DNA from: Porodaedalea pini
Taxonomy: Eukaryota > Basidiomycota > Agaricomycetes > Hymenochaetales > Hymenochaetaceae
Length of the DNA: 64,000 nt
NCBI GenBank assembly: GCA_002794775.1
Contig: NBAY01000005.1
Span: 248,001-312,000, forward strand
Direction: 5' to 3'
In this document: positions 1-10,742 of the stretch, piece by piece
Layout: each line of letters opens with the position of its first letter
Position numbering within the stretch: position 1 is the stretch's first letter
The notes under the pieces: generated by a model
Databases searched by the model: none
Seen by the model: only the letters and a program-made list of their open reading frames with translations
What the model was told of the DNA's origin: nothing
Position numbers and translations under genes: made by a program

Positions 1-147
1 CGAAAACGTCCGGGCAGGGTTGAGGGTTGTCGTTTAGGGGGTTTACACGTCAAGTCCGTCGAGGGGAGCGCTCCTCTAGACCGAGTGAAGGCGAGTCGAC
101 AGCGACGACTTACGCTGGGGATGAGCCTGGGTGAGGTTCTGCTTTTA

Positions 148-416
148 TGTTAGGCGGGAGCCCGGGAGACGACTCGGACTGGGCAGGCCTCGGCTGACTG
201 TCGTCTGGGACGTGCTATACTCGAGCGTAGACTCGGGACACGCTTACTCAGGCTAGGTCGTCGCGGAGGTAAGAGGATTAATACAAGTCTAAACTAATAC
301 AAGGGGGACGAGTCTCACCTAGGTCGTCGCGGAGGTAAGAGGAAAAGCAGAACAAGGAGTTCATGCGATTCCTGAGACCTTATATAGCGACGACTGTGAG
401 ACTATATTACCTAACA
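148..416. repeat. possible solo-LTR-like segment
   Basis: The segment begins TGTTAGG and ends CCTAACA, so it has the TG...CA ends and short terminal inverted repeat of a fungal LTR. It carries a TATA-like TTATATAG near 380. Inside it a 24-bp sequence with the core GGTCGTCGCGGAGG occurs twice, at about 253 and 319. I see no matching target-site duplication (TTTTA on the left, TTACA on the right), no second copy and no primer-binding site, so this is only a candidate. Confidence 0.22.
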
Positions 417-657
417 TTACATAACGAGTGGGAATGGAACGAATGAAGGTAGTGTGGGAATGATTGTGTAAGATGGGTAAATATAACGAAAAGGACGAAT
501 ATAATAAAGGAAATGGTAAAAGGGAAAATAAAGGAAAAGGTGAGAGTTCAGGTTCTAACACTGCTCAGGAAACACTTCAAATAATGAGGATGTCCACAAG
601 CCTAAAAGGATTCATTATTTCATCCCGATCGACCACCCTCGTATTCAGCAAAACACA

Positions 658-1905
658 GTGTATGACCTGTGGTCATCTGAACAGGTCTTGAGGGACCTTG
701 TGCAGTGCGCTCAAACCCCAAAGGCAGGCCCTGGCATGCCCTTTGAGACATTCAAATCAATTGCCAATATAACGAAAGACTACACATTTGATCTCGGGCA
801 ACTCTATCTGAACTACGACAGAGAGAAGGTAGTCCAAAACTTGCACAACTTGGTAGTTGCTTTTATGCGTGCTCATGAACAGCCGAGTTTCTGGGAGATG
901 AACGCTTCGCTTTCCTTTGCTGTGAGGGTGGAACAGGCAGGATATGTAGATTGCAAAGCTTTCTGCAGCCAGGCCCAATACAGCGATGCAGATGCTTATG
1001 TTCTGGTGGAAGTTATTAGGAGCAGACTTCTGCAGGCATCCAAGATATCCACAGAGCTACAGGAGAAACCCGAGACTATGAGCAAAATCGAGAGTTTCAC
1101 GGGCCACGAAGCGATGTGGATTTTTGATCAGTATCAGCAAAAGTATAAAAATAGTTGGCCTAAAAGAGGCTCTGCTCACTACTCCACGCACTCTTCCCAA
1201 CTCTCTGACATGGACTCTACCCCTTGCAATACTGTATTGGGTGTGCAATTAGATTTGAAAGGGAGACTTACGTGTGATTCTGTCAACTGAATCGCATACG
1301 TACTTCGTCTCGCCTTCAGGCAACGAAAAGAGGATGTGGATATCTTGTTTAGCGCTTCCCCAATACCGCAACTGGAGGGAACGGAAAAATATGATTTTAA
1401 GTCGGCCAATAGTCAAATGAGAGAATATGCTGGTCTTCTTGTGGGTCCTTGTAATGAAGCAAGCTTGTCGTACAAAAAACTGGATGACCGAGTACTTCTT
1501 GCAGAGGCCAGTGCGCCAGTGGGCAGTGTGAAGCACTCACTATCCAGGAATTACAGGAATCTTAGGGCATATATGCCTTTCATCAAGGACCTGTCTGCGC
1601 TATCGGCAGCTCTCAAGCTCTTGGAGGACAGAATTGCCGACATTCTATTGTGGGAAGATGCCTATGACTCACTCGTAATTGCGTTACATGGAGGTGCTCA
1701 TGATATGTCTGAGCCTGTGGAATCTTACAAAGCTGCAATAAATGCATTGGAGGAGCGTGGCGTTTCGCAGGGGAAGTTTAAGGAGTGTGCTCCACATTTC
1801 AGAGTGATTTTGGCCATCCAGCAGGGAATCAACATGCATAACAGTATCCCTGATGGACCTATAAGTGTAGGGTTCCCCCTTCCACATGTGGACAATGCGG
1901 TGTGA
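658..1905 (+). pseudogene. unknown ~415-codon gene broken by one in-frame stop
   Basis: Two open segments, 658-1290 and 1336-1905, lie in the same frame and are separated only by a TGA at 1288-1290 and 15 further sense codons. Read through, they make one helical protein of about 415 residues. I recognise no domain, signal peptide or membrane segment. The first half is rich in aromatic and acidic residues (motif FWEMNASLSFAVRVEQAGY). The second half ends with an amphipathic stretch around RNLRAYMPFIKDLSALSAAL. An unspliced intron covering the stop is possible but no clear donor was seen. It may be a host gene or a mobile-element ORF; transposon debris lies downstream. Confidence 0.4.
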
Positions 1906-2046
1906 TCCAGTGAATGGGAATCCAGTGCATTGCAATCCTATCCGTCATCATCTGCAAACTCATTTTGCAAGTGTCCCGCTGATGATCATGCCCTTATGAC
2001 AAGGCCAGAGAAAAAAAAGAATCGATTGGATTACCCGCATGACGAA

Positions 2047-2215
2047 GGCCCCTCTAATTCAAGGGGAGGCATGGCTCATGGAGACACATCCCTACCATCC
2101 CCCCCCCACTTTGTCCTCACTCCAGCCAGGCCCCTCTAATTCGTTTAATGCTGGAAGGGGAGGCACGGCTCACGGAAACACATCCTGGTCCCTCCTCACT
2201 TTGTCCTCGTCCCGG
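2047..2215. repeat. imperfect tandem duplication, period ~82 bp
   Basis: Two consecutive copies start with GGCCCCTCTAATTC at 2047 and 2129. Both continue through a GGGGAGGCA(T/C)GGCTCA(T/C)GGA block to ACTTTGTCCTC. The second copy carries a small insertion. A purine-rich stretch with GAAGAGAGGGTAGAA-like words follows at 2250-2370. No gene is recognised here. Confidence 0.6.
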
Positions 2216-2671
2216 CCACCTCCCCCATTGACTGGGATCAGACTTATGAGAACTACAGAAGAGAGGGTAGAAGAGAGGGTAGAAGCGACTGGAAACAGAG
2301 ACATGACCACCACTCTGGAAGAGAGGATAGAGACGACCAGAGATGGGAATACAGCTACTCCAGAAGAGGGGGTAGATGTGGACATCACTGAGAGAGTTCC
2401 AGAAGAGTTGCTCTGATATCACGATGATGACCTTGAGGCATCCAAGGTGGTCACTGGAGCGGCGGTAATGAGGAGGGACTCCAGCATGGATCAAATTGGT
2501 CTGAACAATCAGACACATGCTCTCGCATAGCCTCAAATCCTTTTGTCTACTATTTCCTTTTGTATTCCTCCTACTAAGTCTTCTTTCATACAGAAATACC
2601 AGGGTTTTGTATGATTAGTTGTGTAGAATGTACATTTTATTTATTCAATGATTGAAGTTTACTGCTAGAAA

Positions 2672-2830
2672 GTGACCATGATGATGGAGTGCGTGATGTT
2701 CTGCACCGCTCAACTCATTGTCCATCGCTACAATAGCCTTTGGGCATGGCAAGACTGCATATGGTCCAAGAGTGAAGGATGCAGAGGTCAAGACAAGTCT
2801 TGCATTACTCACTCACACTGTTCGATATGT
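2672..2830 (-). pseudogene. fragment of a second transposase copy
   Basis: This stretch is a diverged direct copy of part of the transposase pseudogene at about 3240-3360. Shared words include TTGTCCATC, TGGGC(A/T)GG(C)CAAG and CATATGGTCCAAGAG / CATGTGGTCCAAGAG. It is too short to hold a complete domain. It shows that at least two copies of this transposase, or a local duplication, existed here. Confidence 0.5.
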
Positions 2831-2960
2831 GCAGGAGGATGTTTCTCACATCAAGGAACAGTAGTTGTGCGTACATCATATAGACAGAATATATTACATT
2901 GTTGGACCAGTTGAGACAGTGACAAGGAAGCCTGTATCCACTCGATGAAGAAACCCAACA

Positions 2961-4195
2961 CTAACAGAGATAACCGCAATAATGATAGAAAGCACAACAG
3001 TCTGCAGCACTGATAGACATGGTTTCACCATAAAGCTTCACAAATACTGAAGTGTCTGTTTCCTCATCACTGAATTTGACCCAATGAAGTCGAGATTTCA
3101 GCAGAGAGAATGCCAGCTCGATCGGGTTGAAGTCCGGAGAATACGTGGGGAGAGATTCCAGCTTCATGCCCCTGTGCGGAGTCAGATCAGTAAGAGCCCT
3201 GCATCGCAGCACGACAGGTCAAAATAGACGGACCTTGACTCAATGAGTTCACAGATTTCCAGTGACTTGTGGATTGTGCAGTTGTCCATCACCATGACAG
3301 AGTTTTGGGCTGGCCAAGGTTGCATGTGGTCCAAGAGATCCCTGATAAATGCAGAGAAGGAGGTGGCATTGAAGGATCCTTCCAGTATTGTACAGTCAAG
3401 CATGCCAGTCGAAGTGATTGCAGGCAAGATTGAATACCTAGAAGAGGCAAGCAGTCAGATCTGCAGTCATAAAGGTAAGCATCACACCTTTTTCCCCATG
3501 TAAAGATCACTTTCCGACATGCCTGATAACCCTGCAAAGCCCATGCTTTCTTCCTCAAGAAGGTACGTTGGTTGCATGTGCTCTCGTTGACAAAGACGAG
3601 CTGTTCTGCCTCATATTGAGATCCCATTCTCAATGTGTACCGGAGCTGAGCAGACTCACTGCATTCAAGTGCCCTTTTCAATATCTTGAGCAGAGTAAGT
3701 TTGCTGATGCAAAGCCATAAGCATCACTGCACCGTCTTCAGAGTGAACCCAGCCCGGCGCAGAGACCTCCATACTGTAGTGTCCGAAACCTTCTTGCCTG
3801 TTACCCTTTCCAGCTCCTCCCTCACCTTGTCTAAGTACTGGTCCTTGCGATGCTCTATTGTGCTCAAGAGATACTATAGTTCAGTTAGCTGCAGCGAGTC
3901 ATTACAATTCAAAAAATGCACTCACCTGTGTATCTGCATAATCAAGCAACCTTGGTCTTCTGGTCCTCATGCCCTCCTGTCATAAATGCCCCATGCGCTC
4001 GTGTTGAGCAACAGTTCGGTGGATTGTTGCTTGATGGATATCTATTACCCTGGCCAGGTCATGCACGGTGAAGAGTCGTGACTGATACAGTCTGAATATG
4101 ATGTGTCTTGCATCATCTGAGAGTGCCTTGCCTGAAACCATCATGGAACGACCTGAGAGGAGGAGGAAGTAGAGTGTTGGCTTTTGTGTTTGCAT
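2961..4195 (-). pseudogene. decayed Tc1/mariner-type (DDE) transposase
   Basis: Reading the minus strand in three frames gives the parts of a Tc1/mariner transposase in order. An N-terminal helix-turn-helix (LARVIDIHQATIHRTVAQHE) lies at 4195-3980. A second DNA-binding segment (SDTTVWRSLRRAGFTLKTV) lies near 3750. The DDE core follows at about 3680-3000. The second catalytic aspartate is visible in VMVMDNCTIHKS and the third acidic residue in SPDFNPIELAFSLLKSR. The first motif reads VFVNES where D is expected, so that catalytic residue is lost. Frameshifts and stops separate the parts, and a fungal-type intron may lie near 3900. No clear terminal inverted repeats were found. The element looks inactive. 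Confidence 0.8.
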
Positions 4196-4199
4196 GGCG

Positions 4200-5110
4200 G
4201 TGGCTTGGCTAACACGTGCTCACGTGCTCACAGGTGTTGGTAGTATGCACAGAAATTTGAGCGTAGCAGTCGAAGCACAAAGCAAATGGACAGGAAACTT
4301 GCAGGGAAGATGGCTTTTATGTGTCCGATAATTACACAAAAAGAATCATAATCTTAGCGGTCTTCTCACCCGTGCTGCAAGACCTGTTGTGAGAAGAGGA
4401 AGGTGGAAAGAGCTCAAAGTGGAACACAAACCTTGCTGCTGCACCATGAATACTGCATGGATTGGCTTCAGACTTGCAGGAGCTGTCGGTATAGTCATAT
4501 ACTTAATTTACAGTCATGGGAAAGAATTTTATAGGTAGATGTAGGGGAGCCATAATTTTTGAATCTCAGTGGAAATGTATGAGAGAACAGACTGGCTGCA
4601 CTTGTTTGATCTCCACCCACCTACACAGTCAATGTATTGCTCCCTATTTTACATATTTCTGCTCCTGAGAACCATGCCTATTTTTTGAGTACTTAATGAG
4701 CAGGTACTGTGCAGAATTTACAGAGAAAATCAACATTTATTCTATTTTTCGACATTTTGGCTCAGACGCGGCTCATTTCACGTGAAATGCACGTGTCGCA
4801 GGACTTATGAAAATGGCTGTAGAATGTGCTCAGACTCAGCAAGCTTGTTCAGAATTGGATAGAATTGAGGTGAATTCTGGAGCTCTGTTGGAATTTGCTG
4901 GAATCAGCAAGCCAAACATTTGGAATTGAACAGAATTGGCAGCTTGAAATTTAGAATATAGATAGAAAAATGATACACCTCATAGATTCTATGGAATTTT
5001 GTAGAATAAAAAACTGATTGTGGAATTCATTAGATTCTGCCATGGCTTGACACAGGTGCAGGTACTAAATTGGCTTCTTGGACCTATACTGGGACCCATG
5101 AACTATCTGC
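4200..5110. other. AT-rich non-coding stretch with GAATT/GGAAT words
   Basis: No coding segment is supported. Between about 4840 and 5050 the words GAATT, GGAATT and TGGAAT recur many times (for example near 4856, 4890, 4920, 4990 and 5020). They resemble the GGAATG-rich tail of the LINE at 7740-7960, so this could be the worn 3' end of a related element. Confidence 0.4.
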
Positions 5111-5179
5111 AGGTTACAGTGTTTTTCATAAGTCTTGAGACATGTGAAGATCACAAAATTTGAGCATTTCAGCACCTCA

Positions 5180-5800
5180 AAAACTTGTAAAATCCATATC
5201 TCTGTCAATTCTTCACAGAATCATTTCAAAAATGTTGCCAAATTCATTTTTCAACAGCTTCTAGATGTTTGTGAGCTTAGTAGACAGAAGGTGGAATATT
5301 GAGGCCGCAGTAGTGAGAATGGGTGTTTTTCTAGAAAAAACTCCTTCCCTGATTTTTCCTGAGCTCAATTTTAAGCTAATGACATGAAACTTGTTGGAGA
5401 ATGGTCTATATACTATGCTGTTGATGTTATGAGGGATGAACTAGAGTGAATGTCTCCTCTTGTCCTGTTTGACTGTTGTGCTGAAACTCTCAAACTCATC
5501 CAAATTTGCTTGGCTCAGACAGTTGTCAAAAAATTGCCTGCATTGTTATAAGCCATCTATAATTTAATATACAATATAGATACCATTCTCCAACAAGTTT
5601 CATGTCATTAGCTTCAAAATTGAGCTCAGGAACAATCAGGGAAGGAGGTTTTCTAGAAAAACACCCATTTTCACTACTGCAGTCTCAATATTCCACCTTC
5701 TGTCCTCTAAGCTCACATAAATTTTAGAAACCATTCAAACATAAATTTAGAAACTTTTCTGAAGAATTTTTGTGAAGCATTGAGTAAGATATGATGTATT
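5180..5800. mobile_element. palindromic (foldback/MITE-like) element
   Basis: The arms at about 5188-5420 and 5575-5800 are inverted copies of each other. The inner ~140 bp are about 90% alike; the pair CATGAAACTTGTTGGAGAAT / ATTCTCCAACAAGTTTCATG is exact. Similarity weakens towards the outer ends. The spacer of about 150 bp has no ORF. Long arms, small size and no coding capacity fit a foldback or MITE-type non-autonomous element. Outer boundaries and a target-site duplication could not be fixed. Confidence 0.75.
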
Positions 5801-7735
5801 TTGTATTTGGAGGCACTTCAGGTGACAAAAACTGCTAAGTCCAATTTCCCACACCTGGATGCATCATCCACAATGTATGTTGGTTTTGATGCGACACACC
5901 ACACATCGCCTTCACATCTGCTGCCACTCCAATATGTCTGCTGCCAACGTCCTTACAGAATGTCTGAAAAAACCCTCAATCACACCCATCACAACCATCA
6001 CACATGAAGTGGTAGCCTCACCGGCTGCCTGGTGGGATGCACTCACTGCTGCAGGCAACATGCCGTCCGACTTCTGACCTTCAACTTATTATGCTTGTCT
6101 TCAAGCTGAAGACCGTAAAGTCTGCCACAACAGTTCCTGTTGTCATCATTGCACGCATTGCCGGACCTGCTAAAATAATTTTTTGTGTTGGACAAGGACT
6201 CCCATGAGCCCAGTCTCTTTATCTGTCCACACACATTGTTAAAGTTTGTCCAGTTTCACCATTAGCACTTGACACAAACACATTCCCAAAGGTTGTCATG
6301 GTCCTTGATGCATCACTCACATCATCGAATTCTCTCTTCGCCATACATGCGCTCGCCTCTGATTTTACTGTCTTCCTCCCTGGAAACCAACATTGCTTCA
6401 TACTGGCGTGTCTCGAAACAGGGAGACCAAGCTTCACAAGGTAGATTTCGTGGAACTCAAGGCTGAGGCTGTGGCGCCTGCTGTGCACACATCTGCAATT
6501 GCCACCCAGGAAAAGGCAACGAAAGAGGAAGGGAGAATTGACGGCATGGTGAAGATTGCTATTGGCATGAAGAAAGGGTCGACTTCCCGGGTTGGTATAC
6601 AAACGTGCGTTGATTGTTCTGTAATCCTCACTTTGTGCTGACAAATATTATAGGCACTGATTAAGGTCGGTATGACATGCATCTTCAGAGGGAGCTCCGA
6701 GCTTGAGGAGCCCATAGCAATCTGTCCAACTACAGAAATGGTCATGTATCCCTACTGAAGTATGGGAAATTCTCAATTTACATCGTTGCATGTACGAGGT
6801 GCTGCTTACCATACTCATCATCACAGGCATCAAGTTGGACAAGGAGAAGTTTGCCAGTGGTCTTTACATGATGACCGGCCATGGCATCCAAGCTGCGACA
6901 TCGCATTGCCTTGGCCAAGACTTCTCAAGGCCAGAGATGTTCAATGTCATGGTCTCAGACCTGGATGATCTGCAGGGTACGGGTCTGAACGGTGGCAAAT
7001 TATTCTGTGGCAGAACACATGGAGCCTTAGCACATGCATGGTCGGAATCATGGTCATGATTCGTGGTGACAACCAGGGTCTTGTTCTCCCATCACGTGTC
7101 GCTCATTGTCTCCTGCGGTATTACCATGTGCACTAATAAGCAGGAGTTATATGACCGCTGTGAGGAGCTCGCGAAGACGCTCAGGAAAGCATGAAGGTGG
7201 ATGTATGGGATGGCTACACTCCTGGCTACAAGTTCAACGACTGGAAACAGAAGGTGCAAAAATTCAATTATTCCTTATTTCTCAGTTTTCCTGTGGTCTT
7301 ACAAATGGCTTTTTGTCCAGGTGCTCCACTTTGCCTTGAACTCAGTCCAGTTGATATCCAGAAGAAGCAAACACTTTCTGTGCGACGTGATACGGGACTG
7401 CTATACCTGCACTTCTCAAGACTATTCAACAGGAGATGTTCGAGCACGCGAAGGCAAGGTACATGTCTTGCCTGCACGTCGTGACAATGGGACAATGTCG
7501 TGCTGACACTGCTTCATACTTGCATGCTCTCAGAACCGGCAAGACCAAGCTTCACAAGGTAGATTTTGTGGAACTCAAGATTGATGCTGCAGCGTGCCTT
7601 ACATCGTCGCATGTACAAAAGGAGCTGCTTGCCATACCCATCATCCTGGGCATCAAGTCTAAGAAGAAGTTTGCCGGTGGTCTGTACATGATGACCGTGA
7701 AAGGCTTCATTCCGATGACCGGCCATGGCATCCTT
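5800..7735 (+). pseudogene. internally duplicated pseudogene region, unknown family
   Basis: Several frames on the plus strand give broken pieces of one unknown protein. One block (KLHKVDFVELK, then GIK, then GLYMMT...MTGHGI) occurs twice: at about 6425-6475 plus 6775-6895, and at about 7541-7735. The two copies are about 80-85% alike in DNA. In the downstream copy the two halves are joined directly, so about 300 bp present in the first copy are absent, either as a lost intron or as a deletion. Stops and frame changes are frequent. The LINE 3' end abuts the second copy at about 7736, suggesting insertion into this sequence. I do not recognise the family. Confidence 0.5.
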
Positions 7736-7795
7736 TTAGTTTAGTAGTTAATGTATAGGAATATTATGGAACACACTAATAAAGAATTGGGAATG

Positions 7796-9661
7796 CTAAG
7801 ATAAGTAACAAAATGGGGTTAGAATACCATTGGAATGTAAGTGGAATGTAATTGGAATGCAGCAGAATGCACGGCGTAGGGAATGACCTTTAGGAATGAT
7901 GTGGAATTGGAATGAGCCAGAATCACTCAGAATTTCTGGTGCATTCCAATGATTCCACCAGTTCCGGCCAGGAGGGTTTTCCTGATGAATGATGATATTA
8001 GCTGGAAGTAAATTGTGAATATCCGCCGAAGGGGGAAGAGAAGGTCGAGATGACGATACATAAGAGGTTATGAAGTGTTTGGCTTGGTATTGAATGAAAA
8101 TATCGATGGGTGGGATTGAAAGTAAGGAACCTGCAGTGTCTTTGTTGATGTTGTGGGATAACATAAAGGAAATAGCACAATGTTGCACTGGTGATAAAAT
8201 AGAACTGGTTGCAGGGGAATTGGGAAAAAGCTGAGTGCCATAAACGGCGACGGAACGTATAAGGTTAAAATAAAGGAGACGGGCATATTCGAGGTATGCG
8301 CCATGAGAAGACTGAAACAAAAAGGAGCATTGAGAAAGAGTGGACAATGCTTTGTTGGCTCGGGAATGGAGGTGTAAATGGGGATGTAGGTTATGTTGGA
8401 AGATAATGCCCAGCCATGTAATGTGTGACCGGGGGGGGAATAATTTGAGAAGGAGATAAAATAAGAGAAGGTTGGTTTTCTGGTTGTGTTGGATAAGAAG
8501 AATAGGCAGTAGTGCTCGGGGTGAAATGAATGAGTTCAATGGACTCTGGGTCAATGGAAAGTCCAGTTGTGAAAATTGTGCGGAAAGGAAGCGAAGTTGA
8601 TTGCGCAAATGAATGAGGTTGGTGCACATGCTCAAGGAGTGCGTGGAAAGAAGATGGTCGTCCATATAAGTGAGAAGAGGACGATTATAAGGAAAGCATT
8701 TGTAATAAGCTTTGATAGCTGGAGCAGCTGCAAAGATAGAAATAAGGGGGGAAAGGGGGGATCCTTGAGGAATGCCCCAGTTGGGTTTAGTGAAAGTATC
8801 AGAAAAATATTGGTTAAAATGTAAATAAATGGGGCGATTGCGCATCCAATGGGAGATGCAATTGATAAGGTTGGGGTGGATGTTGGATCGGGTTAAACGG
8901 TCAATAAGTAATGGGTGAGAAATGTTGTCAAAAAAGCCTTGTATGTCAATTGTGACCACAGAGGTCAACAAACAGGCAGCTGCGAGGCTCAGGAGGACCA
9001 GGCCCATGAGTGAAAGAAGACAAAATGAAAGGATTGTGGTTGTTTAAATGTAAAAGTTCATAGCAGGCAGTTAGTGTGGATAAGATAAGGCTTTCCGGCA
9101 GCCGTGCTGTGAAGAGGGGATAAGGGAGCGTTGTTCGAAAATGACCTGAAGACGGTTGAAGAGAATGTGTTCAAATATTTACCCATCGTATCCACAAGGG
9201 CGATGGGGCGAAAGGAGTGGGGAAGTGAAAAATCAGAGCGTTTCGGTTTGGGAATGAATGTGATAATAGAGTGTTTGAAGGACGAGGGGAAATAACCAAA
9301 AGAAAGCAAAGGGAAAATATTTGAGAAAAGAATTGGGGTTCGAATTCGATAAAGAGTTTTAAATGGAGATAAGAAAAGCAATTACTGCCCGGGGCAGTCG
9401 AGTCATTGGTGCCCTTTAAGGCCCAGAGCATTTCATCGACAGAGACAGGCTCAATGTCGCTGGAAGAGGGAGCGTGTGTTTGTCGTGATAACCAGTGGGT
9501 AGCGCAGGGAAGAATGTGGAGTGGAAAAGGTCAGATTTTTTGCTGTCAGTAAGAGTGTAATGCCCAGAGGGGAGTTTAAGGGCACCGATGGGGTGACAAC
9601 AGTGCACTGTGCCTATATACTGGTGTCTCCAGATCGACGAGTGATCAGATCGATGGAGCAA
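7796..9661 (-). pseudogene. LINE ORF2, reverse transcriptase part
   Basis: The fingers region appears at 9381-9058 (FIPKPKRSDFSLPHSFRPIA, a typical LINE RT start). The palm follows in the 9007-7796 reading: VVTIDIQGFFDNISH gives the first catalytic aspartate, GIPQGSPLSP the template-grip motif, and LLTYMDDHLL the YxDD box. The C-terminal third holds a thumb-like region and ends in WWNHWNAPEIL and a basic tail. Frame changes separate the pieces around 9020-9060 and 9380-9660, so the protein cannot be made intact from this copy. Catalytic residues themselves look preserved, suggesting fairly recent inactivation. Confidence 0.82.
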
Positions 9662-10742
9662 GTTACCAAAGAAAGATGTTTTGGCTGAAGCGAGGGTTTT
9701 ATTAAGCGGGTAAGACGTTCCGGGGAAGGGTTGTTATAATGTGCTTGGTAGTCACGACTACATTGCTTCGTCCACCAAGAATGGGGTCTGAAGTACATTT
9801 GGGGTTTGTGCTTTTGTAGAAAGCGAGTAGTGAAAGAAGAAAACACTGTATAGAAAGAAAGTAATTTGGCGTCGAGGTGAGAAGGAAGTTGAATGTCGGA
9901 AGTGTCGAAAGAAAAAAGATGCGCTTCACAAAATTTGGTAATCAATGAAGGAAGGTCGCGCTTGCGAACGAGACGAAGTGGGTGTGTGTCTGGTGGGGGG
10001 GTGAATGAAATGGGAATGTTAAACATGAGAGGGAGATGGTTGGAATGAAATTCAAATGAACAGTCATCAATAAGAAGAGATTGACTAATGAAAGGAGAGA
10101 TGTCTGAGGAACTGATAGCAAGGTCTAGAGTGGAAGATCCCTGATGGTGCAGGAAGGTAGGTGTATTTGGTGGGTTTGCAACTATTAAAGAAGAATTGTC
10201 GAGCCAACGTAAAAAAGGTTCGGAAGAGGGGAAATATTGGGAAAGGCGAGTGTCAGACCAAAGGGCAGAGTGTCGATTGAAGTCACCGACAAGGATGTGA
10301 GTGTCAGAAGACGAGAGAGTAGGAAAAGGGTCTTCAAAAGAATGGATGGAGGGAGAATTGTAAATGTTCCAAACGTAAACAGGTGGAAGGGAAGAGCTGC
10401 GATCGATGCTAATGGTGACTTGGCATACGGGTCTAGACAAATGAGGATGGGAACTGAAGAGATGGGCAATGCGTGGATGAAGGAAAAGTTGCACAACTGG
10501 GTTGAATAGAAAGAGATAAAAGGGGAGTACACAAATGAAAGGGTCAGAGTTATGGGTGGCAAATTGCTGATCTCCAATGGGGATTATTTGGATGGGATGA
10601 TGGTGGGGATGGTGGGGATCTCTTGTAAACAAATAATGTCAGGGCATGAGCTGCCGTGTTCAAAGAGAGACTTGAAAAGTAGGTCAGTAGTAGGTTCAGA
10701 AAGATGAATGTTAAGAGAAAAAATAGAAAGCGATGTGATCAT
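9613..10742 (-). pseudogene. LINE ORF2, apurinic endonuclease part
   Basis: The frame starting with the ATG at 10742 reads a normal endonuclease start, including DIICLQEIP with the catalytic glutamate. It then meets a stop after a frameshift near 10,600. The following frame (10632-9613) carries the rest: a VWNIYN strand, the LVGDFNRHS motif, a STLDLAISS strand and SNHLPLM, where SDHLP is usual. This is the exonuclease-endonuclease-phosphatase fold that nicks target DNA in LINEs. The single frameshift is the clearest inactivating lesion in this half. Confidence 0.8.
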
